The notes under the pieces are model-generated. The model did not search any database, was not told the origin of the DNA, and saw only the letters and a list, made by a program, of their open reading frames with translations. A DNA stretch of 64,000 nt from Schistosoma haematobium (taxonomy: Eukaryota; Platyhelminthes; Trematoda; Strigeidida; Schistosomatidae), in assembly GCF_000699445.3 (NCBI RefSeq), contig NC_067196.1, positions 48,401,364-48,465,363 on the forward strand. The letters run 5' to 3'. This document shows positions 57,853-64,000 of this stretch, piece by piece (within the stretch, counting starts at the first letter, position 1; every line of letters begins with the position of its first letter). The position numbers and the translations under genes were made by a program.

Positions 57853-58776
57853 GAAGGAACGAATTGAGCGAAGAAATTTCTTTTCAATTAGTTTTTCATC
57901 ATGGCTCTACACTAATATATATACATTTTACAATAATAATATAATACTCATCGAGTGGATACGTTACGTAATAATTACATAATGACATTTAAATTAACAT
58001 TGATTAATTGGAAGAAAGAGGATTATTAATATTCAAAGTGATCAAGAAGTTGCTAAGTTGCGTAATGTAAGAAACAAAGAAGGAACAGAATTTTAACGGA
58101 TGGTCAATAGGATGGTAGTTACGTAAGAATCAAGAGATGAATGTTGAGAAGTTATTAAGTTCAAAAGCAACAGAAATAAAATTACAAAAGTTAAAAAAAT
58201 GGAAGAAGTATGAAAAATAGTTCTTTTGAAGGAAATCTTAAACTGATGGCCAGGGCAGGGAAAGTGGTTGTACGAATCTCTTTTGAATGCAAAGGTCGGG
58301 TTTGTGAACATGGATTGCGATGGCTTCCGCAATGTGCAAGAGGCGCACTCGTAAACCATGTGGCAAATTAGATGGGATATTGTAGATAACCTTAAAAGCT
58401 TTATTCAATTCGACTTGATGACCTGTGTCAACCAAGTGAGAGAGAATAGAACTTTTAATCACTTTTACCTGTCCTTTGTTTAACCACGACGGATGATGTT
58501 CAGTAATGCGATGACGGACTTGCCGAATTGTACGCCCAATATAACTGGCTCCACAAGAGCAGTTGAAACGATAGATACACATAGATTTGGCGAATTCAGG
58601 CAGTCTGTCTTTGTTGGCTGTTCTTATCTTGGGATAGTTGTAGAAGATTGCATTTAATCTGGCAGCATTAAATGTTTTTGTACGGCTCTTCTTAGTTTCT
58701 GAGTCAAGGTTTCTTCAATGGTGTCATTTATGAATTGTAGTTTTATGAATAGTACCTTCTCATGGACGGTGGGTAT
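57846..58776 (-). mobile_element. Penelope-like copy, left arm of palindrome
   Basis: A 931-bp arm that is the reverse complement of 58828-59759 (932 bp) with very few differences: a CTTCTCATG/CTTCTTATG substitution, one Leu-to-Phe change, and a T run one base shorter near 58675. The missing base breaks the reading frame upstream of the nuclease domain. The open frame 58238-58582 still encodes CSCGASYIGRTIRQVRHRI (GIY-YIG). Confidence 0.9.
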
Positions 58777-59367
58777 CCCATGAAATTCATCGACAAACAT
58801 ATGATGGAGAAGAAAACAAGGACAAAGATACCCACCGTCCATAAGAAGGTACTATTCATAAAACTACAATTCATAAATGACACCATTGAAGAAACCTTGA
58901 CTCAGAAACTAAGAAGAGCCGTACAAAAAACATTTAATGCTGCCAGATTAAATGCAATCTTCTACAACTATCCCAAGATAAGAACAGCCAACAAAGACAG
59001 ACTGCCTGAATTCGCCAAATCTATGTGTATCTATCGTTTCAACTGCTCTTGTGGAGCCAGTTATATTGGGCGTACAATTCGGCAAGTCCGTCATCGCATT
59101 ACTGAACATCATCCGTCGTGGTTAAACAAAGGACAGGTAAAAGTGATTAAAAGTTCTATTCTCTCTCACTTGGTTGACACAGGTCATCAAGTCGAATTGA
59201 ATAAAGCTCTTAAGGTTATCTACAATATCCCATCTAATTTGCCACATGGTTTACGAGTGCGCCTCTTGCACATTGCGGAAGCCATCGCAATCCATGTTCA
59301 CAAACCCGACCTTTGCATTCAAAAGAGATTCGTACAACCACTTTCCCTGCCCTGGCCATCAGTTTAA
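58762..59367 (+). CDS. Penelope-like C-terminal ORF with GIY-YIG domain
   Basis: A 201-codon frame. The first five codons come from the left arm. From MKFIDKHMMEKK on it is Penelope sequence: FINDTIEETLTQKLRRAVQK and AARLNAIFYNYPKIR (post-RT linker), then FNCSCGASYIGRTIRQVRHR, ITEHHPSWLNKGQVK and SHLVDTGHQVELNK (GIY-YIG nuclease with its Cys and His residues), and a tail ending PLSLPWPSV. The RT itself is absent, so the copy is 5'-truncated. The nuclease residues look intact, but expression as a protein is unlikely. Confidence 0.8.
   Translation: MDGGYPMKFIDKHMMEKKTRTKIPTVHKKVLFIKLQFINDTIEETLTQKLRRAVQKTFNAARLNAIFYNYPKIRTANKDRLPEFAKSMCIYRFNCSCGASYIGRTIRQVRHRITEHHPSWLNKGQVKVIKSSILSHLVDTGHQVELNKALKVIYNIPSNLPHGLRVRLLHIAEAIAIHVHKPDLCIQKRFVQPLSLPWPSV
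58777..58827. other. Palindrome spacer
   Basis: 51 bases between the arms. Read on the plus strand they encode MKFIDKHMMEKKTRTK in frame with the right copy, so they are extra 5' sequence of the right Penelope copy rather than unrelated DNA. Confidence 0.7.
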
Positions 59368-59788
59368 GATTTCCTTCAAAAGAACTATTTTTCATACTTC
59401 TTCCATTTTTTTAACTTTTGTAATTTTATTTCTGTTGCTTTTGAACTTAATAACTTCTCAACATTCATCTCTTGATTCTTACGTAACTACCATCCTATTG
59501 ACCATCCGTTAAAATTCTGTTCCTTCTTTGTTTCTTACATTACGCAACTTAGCAACTTCTTGATCACTTTGAATATTAATAATCCTCTTTCTTCCAATTA
59601 ATCAATGTTAATTTAAATGTCATTATGTAATTATTACGTAACGTATCCACTCGATGAGTATTATATTATTATTGTAAAATGTATATATATTAGTGTAGAG
59701 CCATGATGAAAAACTAATTGAAAAGAAATTTCTTCGCTCAATTCGTTCCTTCTTTATTTACCAAATGGCAAAATGGGAATTTTCACTA
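58828..59788 (+). mobile_element. Penelope-like copy, right arm of palindrome
   Basis: The mirrored partner of 57846-58776 up to 59759, with 29 further bases before the right flanking repeat. Both copies read outward from the centre (head to head) and both include the 3' end. Confidence 0.9.
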
Positions 59789-59802
59789 AATTTTGAAATA
59801 AA
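59789..59802. repeat. Direct repeat flanking Penelope pair, right
   Basis: AATTTTGAAATAAA, identical to 57839-57852. Confidence 0.55.
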
Positions 59803-61107
59803 CAGTAAGTAAAATGGAGAAACTAGTAAATCAATTCGACATGACCGCTGGAAGCAAAATGATCATCTCTCAGATCAAAAATGGGCTTCGACGTTACCAG
59901 AGAAAGATTTGCTTGAAAGACGTTTTTGTTGCAGTTAGCGTAAGACTTTAGATCATAATATACCGAGACTCCGAGATCATTTTAAATGTGATACCTCTAG
60001 AAGCGAGGTACTTGAGTTATACGTGTAGTATGCAACATGTCTCAGATGGACTACTTCACGCTTTGAGGTGTTAAAAGTCCATTGTTATCTGCTCAAATTT
60101 GAAGTTGAATCAGATCCTCCAGAAGTCCCAGATTATCCCCTTGCTTGCATATATATATCCACCCATCAAGACACAATATAAAATGATAAGGCACAAAATC
60201 ATCGGGAGCTTTGTTTTGCGTAACCAGAATGTTAACAGAATCAGTGAACAAGCAAACAAATACTTAGGGTTAAATAAGAACAAAGAGTCAAATTTGCTAT
60301 TTATTTAACTCATAATATACATTATGGTATTCAGGTACCATTGGGATAATGCAAATATAAACTGGAGGTACGAACTGGCAACTTTTATCAAGGTATTTTT
60401 ATGATTCATGAAAATATCTAAGCATCGCATGTGGGGACCAAACGGATATGGACATGAATAGCACCTTTAGTCCGCGATTCCTCTCGTATTGAAATTTTCT
60501 CATTTTCTACTTGAGATATAATCTGGAAAATAAGATGGATAAAAACATTTATTTAAAAAGACATTTGGTATGATTTTAATGGTTGAAAATCTATTGAATA
60601 CGGTGCTTTTACTTCTGGACTGAAAATTCTAGAATAAAATATACTTTACAAGCTACGTGGTGATAACAACTACAAAAAATACCGACTCACATGTTTCTTA
60701 GTTGAACAGCTGCTTGTGTAAGTTGATATTTTGAGGTGCCCAGGGTACAATCGATGACTTAAGTGTAGAGCCAGCTCAGCTGTCCTCATAATACTAAGCG
60801 GTCCTATACCGTGAATCCAAAATTCAGGTGGTTTTGAGAGATCGGACTGAGATGAACTATGATATTTATATAATAAACGATCCACGTGACGACTTATGAA
60901 AAGCACCTGGCTCTACAAAATGCATGATCTTTTATTTGTATATTACCATAAATCCGGACTTCGTAGATATGAAGATATGCCGAGATCCAGATGAAGAAGT
61001 GTAAATATTAGGGGTTTCGCAGATGACAGCATCCTCAGCTAGCAAGTCTGTAACCTCCCAAACAGACCCACTGGGAAGGAATTCTTTATCCCTTGATGAC
61101 ATCTTCA
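59803..61107. other. 3' flank of PEN-2, no supported gene
   Basis: A minus-strand AATAAA at 60931-60936, about 175 bp after the PEN-2 stop, may be its poly(A) signal. A 78-codon minus-strand frame at 60670-60906 is unassigned. Nothing else is recognised. Confidence 0.4.
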
Positions 61108-61490
61108 TTATAATCTGCCAGGTGGTATGTTAAACGACAAACGATCCCCCAATTCACCCCAACTAACACGGAAATTTAGGAAAGTAATAATCCAAACGGC
61201 AAAGGCAACTGTCCAAGACAATGCTCCAATTAAACTGAAAGTGACGTCTACAAATGAAGTTTTGGTAAAAAAAATTTCAGTACATTTCCTAATCAGCTTA
61301 GACTCTGGATATGCCTGTGGGGCAGACAACTCCTTTAGAAAACAAAAAACGTTAATCCACCAGAGGAAAGGAAGAAATCCGATTCCAGCTAATAACAGAA
61401 TAGGATTTTAGACAACTAGAATCATCTACCAAAGAAGTAAGTACGGCTGAGTTTGAGCTTATCTTCACCAGTAAGACGTTTTATATCCAT
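61108..61490 (-). CDS. PSENEN: PEN-2, gamma-secretase subunit (three exons)
   Basis: PEN-2 binds presenilin and activates the gamma-secretase complex, which cuts membrane stubs such as Notch. Exons are 61490-61430, 61388-61284 and 61247-61108. Introns are only 41 bp (GTAGAT...TTATTAG) and 36 bp (GTACTG...TTTGTAG). Junction codons give Ala and Tyr. The spliced product has exactly 101 residues, as in human PEN-2. Landmarks are the acidic/basic start MDIKRLTGEDKLKLSRTYFF, the first hydrophobic hairpin GIGFLPFLWWINVFCFLKE, the second membrane segment SLIGALSWTVAFAVWIITF, and the signature WGELGDRLSFNIPPG (WGxxGDxLSFxIPxG in the family). It is compact although a CR1 element starts about 400 bp upstream. 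No frame damage is visible. Confidence 0.92.
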
Positions 61491-61885
61491 AAAAAGCTAC
61501 AAAACAAAGGATAAAAATCTAAGATGAGGAACATCGATATAATTAGTTGGACTCTCAGGTGGTAGTATTGAGTGGAATTTCGACACTTTACTAACAACTT
61601 CTAAGATGTCATACAAATATCATATTATAGTGACAAATTCCTACATAATCAACGATTATGTGAAAGCATATGCTTTCGACCAAATATATTTGATCGCATG
61701 TCATTATCTGACGTTTTAAATTCTAGTATGGATTTTTGAGTTACCTCAAGACTTCAAAAGCTCATATTAACTAACAAGCACACAGACTGCCAAAATCAAA
61801 AGTTTTCGGTCGAAAAGGTAATGAAAACTAAGTGTGTTGTGTTCTAATGTAGTTTCTATCACAACTTGAATGAACTTTTACATAA
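61491..61885. other. Upstream region of PEN-2
   Basis: The only sequence between the PEN-2 start and the 3' end of the CR1-like element, so the promoter must lie here or beyond the insertion. No specific motif can be claimed. Confidence 0.4.
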
Positions 61886-62089
61886 GTAGTAGGGATATGG
61901 CCGTGCTAGGAATAAAAACATAACAGGCAACACCCCACAAAGTACTCAGACTACCTACAAAGGTTATTTTGTTTGCTGAACATAAACCGATTTCCTCAAC
62001 ACTTTGTGATGACACGCAAGGCGGGAAATGGGCGCCAATATTCAGTCTTTAGTCTTCAGTAATAAGGATAGGAGGTCTGTCGACCTACA

Positions 62090-62887
62090 TTAATCCTTGC
62101 AGTTTGTAATACAGTGAAGGTCCAATCTCGTTTTGAATATATTAACAGACGGTGCTGATATTACGTGTTCCGGTAGGGAATTCCAGTAATTCACTACTCG
62201 GTGCGAGAAACGGAACTCCAGACGTAAACGGTTTGATCTCGGTTTTTGAACTTTCTTCGAATGTCCTCTCAAATGATCGGTTCTAGACGGAAGCAAAAGA
62301 TAAGACATGTTAATATCAAGGTCATCGTTCAGTATACGATAAGCCAATATTAGATCACCCCGTACTCTACGGTAAGATAACGGAAATAAGTTAAGGTGTC
62401 TCAGTCTGTCTTCATAAGATAGGCCAGCTAGACCTTGTACCATTTTAGTAGCTCGTCGTTGGACTCTTTCTAGCATATCTGCTTCATATTTGAAACAAGG
62501 ACTCACTGCTTGAATCCCGTATTCTAAATGTGGTCTCACATAAATCGGGTATAGTAGTCCAAACATTTCATCTAAATACTGAAAAGACCTACGAATTGAC
62601 CATAATACCCTATAGCCTTTTGCAGCAGCAGCCTTACAGTGACTAGTCGTTTTGAGATCATTGCTTAATATAACTCCTAAGTCTTTATAGTTTCTTGCTT
62701 TGGGTAGCACGAATCCACGTAGTGTATAGTCATACGATTCATCAGAGTTATTTAACTGCATCACTACACTCTTATTAGGATTTACTTCTAGTGACCACCT
62801 GTCTAACCATGCCACCAATGAGCTAAGATCGTCCTGTAATACTATTCTATCCGACATACTATGTATGGGTCTCCAAATCTTTGTCAT
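62090..62887 (-). pseudogene. CR1-like RT thumb and C-terminal part
   Basis: The frame begins just after the FADD box (KIWRPIHSMSDRIVLQDDL), then WSLEVNPNKSVVMQL, YKDLGVILSNDLKTTSHCKA, RPHLEYGIQAVSPC, MLERVQRRATKMV and the terminal VVNYWNSLPEHVISA. The order is that of CR1/Jockey proteins. It is out of frame with the catalytic part; a shift of about two bases lies right after FADD. Confidence 0.85.
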
Positions 62888-63833
62888 CAGCGAAGAGTAG
62901 AACGGATGATTTTGCTACAGTTGGCAATTCATTTACATAAAGTAAAAAGAGAAGAGGACCTAGGATTGTGACTTGGGGAACCCCACTTTTTACAGGTACC
63001 CACGAGGAGAGAACCCCATTAACCCTTACCCTTTGTCTCCTGTCATGGAGAAAGTTACTTATCCAATCGACGACTGTGTTATGGATTCCAGAATGTTTCA
63101 GTTTGAATTTAAGACCAGAGTGTGAAACCTTATCAAAGGCTTTACTGAGATATATGAAAACTACATCCACAGGAGCATTCCGATCCTTTGCCGCAGCCCA
63201 CTCTTCTCGTGCAATGAGAAGATTTGTCAAGCAAGATAGGCCTTTCCGAAAACCATGTTGCGCCCTGGAGAAAAGATTTTGCCCTTCAACATAGTTTATA
63301 ACAGCTATCCGGATGATTTTCTCCATCAGTTTCACAACTGCACTAGTTAAACTAACGGGTCTATAGTTACTAACTAAATCCCTACTCCCAGCCTTATACA
63401 CCGGACTTATTATGGCGTCTTTCCAGTCTCTAGGAAGTCCGGACTGTCTCAGAGACATGTCGAATAGTATCGCTAGTGGTTCAGCAATTTCATCTGATAT
63501 GGCTTTCATAATCCTAGGATGAATATCATCGGGACCACTGGACTTATCAGATTTGAAATGCTGAAGTAGCCTTAAAACAGTATCTTTCTCAATGACTACA
63601 GGATCCATCAGCGAGCCGTCACGGTCACGATGAATCATTGGTCGTTCCTCATTACCGATAGAAAACACTTTACTAAAATATTCCGATAAAGCTTCAGCTT
63701 TTTCGGCATCATTCTCTGCTAAGATTAACGGATTATCTCGTATCAAAAGTGATGGAATTCCATCGCTTCTCTTAGTTCGCCTTTTTATATACGAGAATAA
63801 CCGTTTCGGACTATATCTAGAACCCCTAACCAA
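62859..63833 (-). pseudogene. CR1-like RT catalytic part
   Basis: 324 codons with FKSDKSSGPDDIHPRIMKAI, WKDAIISPVYKAGSRDLVSN, YRPVSLTSAVVKLMEKI, QHGFRKGLSCLTNLL, motif A VVFIYLSKAFDKV, GVPQVTILGPLLFLLYVNEL and the box LLFADD. In motif A the catalytic Asp (VVFIDLSKAFD in the family) reads Tyr, and the frame shifts after FADD. A stop in the region before 63833 cuts it from upstream coding. Each lesion alone would stop activity. Confidence 0.85.
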
Positions 63834-64000
63834 TTTTTTTTCGTATGAATGTCTAGTCTTGCTTATTAACGCTTTACAGGCATTCCTAATCTTACAATAA
63901 CTGGACCTGTATTATTCTAAGCCAGTAGAGATGAACATATTCCAGTGATTCTTCCTTTTTCTAAGGAGTTTCCTGACCGTTTTAGTTATCCATGGTGGAC

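Larger units (their letters stand above)
61886..64000 (-). mobile_element. CR1-like LINE (SR1-type), continues past window
   Basis: A minus-strand element with a 3' UTR (61886-62089), the RT C-terminal part (62090-62887) and the RT core (62859-63833). Further coding sequence (PPWITKTVRKLLRKRKNHW) extends to the window edge after a stop. Its 3' UTR recurs alone at 10846-11012. Frame shifts and stops show it is inactive. Confidence 0.9.

Noticed and set aside
58654..58842. Minus-strand ORF across the palindrome centre
   Set aside because: It reads through the spacer and part of the right arm. Only the portion from the left arm is element sequence, and it is cut by the 1-base deletion.
60670..60906. 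78-codon minus-strand ORF between the Penelope pair and PEN-2
   Set aside because: No family recognised. Donor- and acceptor-like strings are present but no frame-compatible neighbour exon could be found.

Overview
The window looks like nuclear DNA of a schistosome-type blood fluke. It is AT-rich and dominated by decayed retroelements. The low-copy host genes are split by introns, and one has introns of only 36-41 bp next to a neighbour with a 10 kb intron. CR1-like (SR1-type), RTE-clade (SR2-type), Ty3/gypsy and Penelope-like elements occur together with tRNA-derived, hammerhead-bearing SINEs of the Sm-alpha type. That combination is typical of Schistosoma; the species cannot be fixed from the sequence alone.

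Host genes. Three were recognised. (1) An NPRL3 orthologue (GATOR1 subunit, amino-acid signalling to TORC1) on the minus strand, reconstructed as nine exons from 52123 down to 26182 and about 878 residues. Eight introns of 0.7-10 kb are filled with repeats. (2) A single-exon rhodopsin-like GPCR (32639-33871, plus strand) nested antisense inside NPRL3 intron 6. (3) A complete PEN-2 (PSENEN, gamma-secretase subunit) gene at 61108-61490 on the minus strand. It has three exons separated by 41 and 36 bp introns and encodes 101 residues.

Layout. 1-11987 is mostly featureless, with scraps of CR1 and RTE elements. 11988-18314 holds a gag-only LTR element, bounded by 5-bp target duplications and itself interrupted by an RTE element with an 11-bp target duplication. 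18812-19275 is a SINE. 20794-23425 is a broken gypsy pol joined to an RTE 5' fragment. 26182-52123 is NPRL3 with its nested GPCR and intronic insertions: SINEs, a 5'-inverted Penelope-like element, and an SR2-like deletion derivative. 53520-57715 is a cluster of RTE fragments in both orientations. 57839-59802 is a head-to-head palindrome of two Penelope-like copies flanked by a 14-bp direct repeat. 61108-61490 is PEN-2. 61886-64000 is a CR1-like element running off the window.

The host genes belong to unrelated pathways (nutrient sensing, neuropeptide or orphan signalling, intramembrane proteolysis) and nothing suggests co-regulation. Exon coordinates were read by hand from splice sites, reading-frame phase and remembered family motifs; no alignment or expression data were available.
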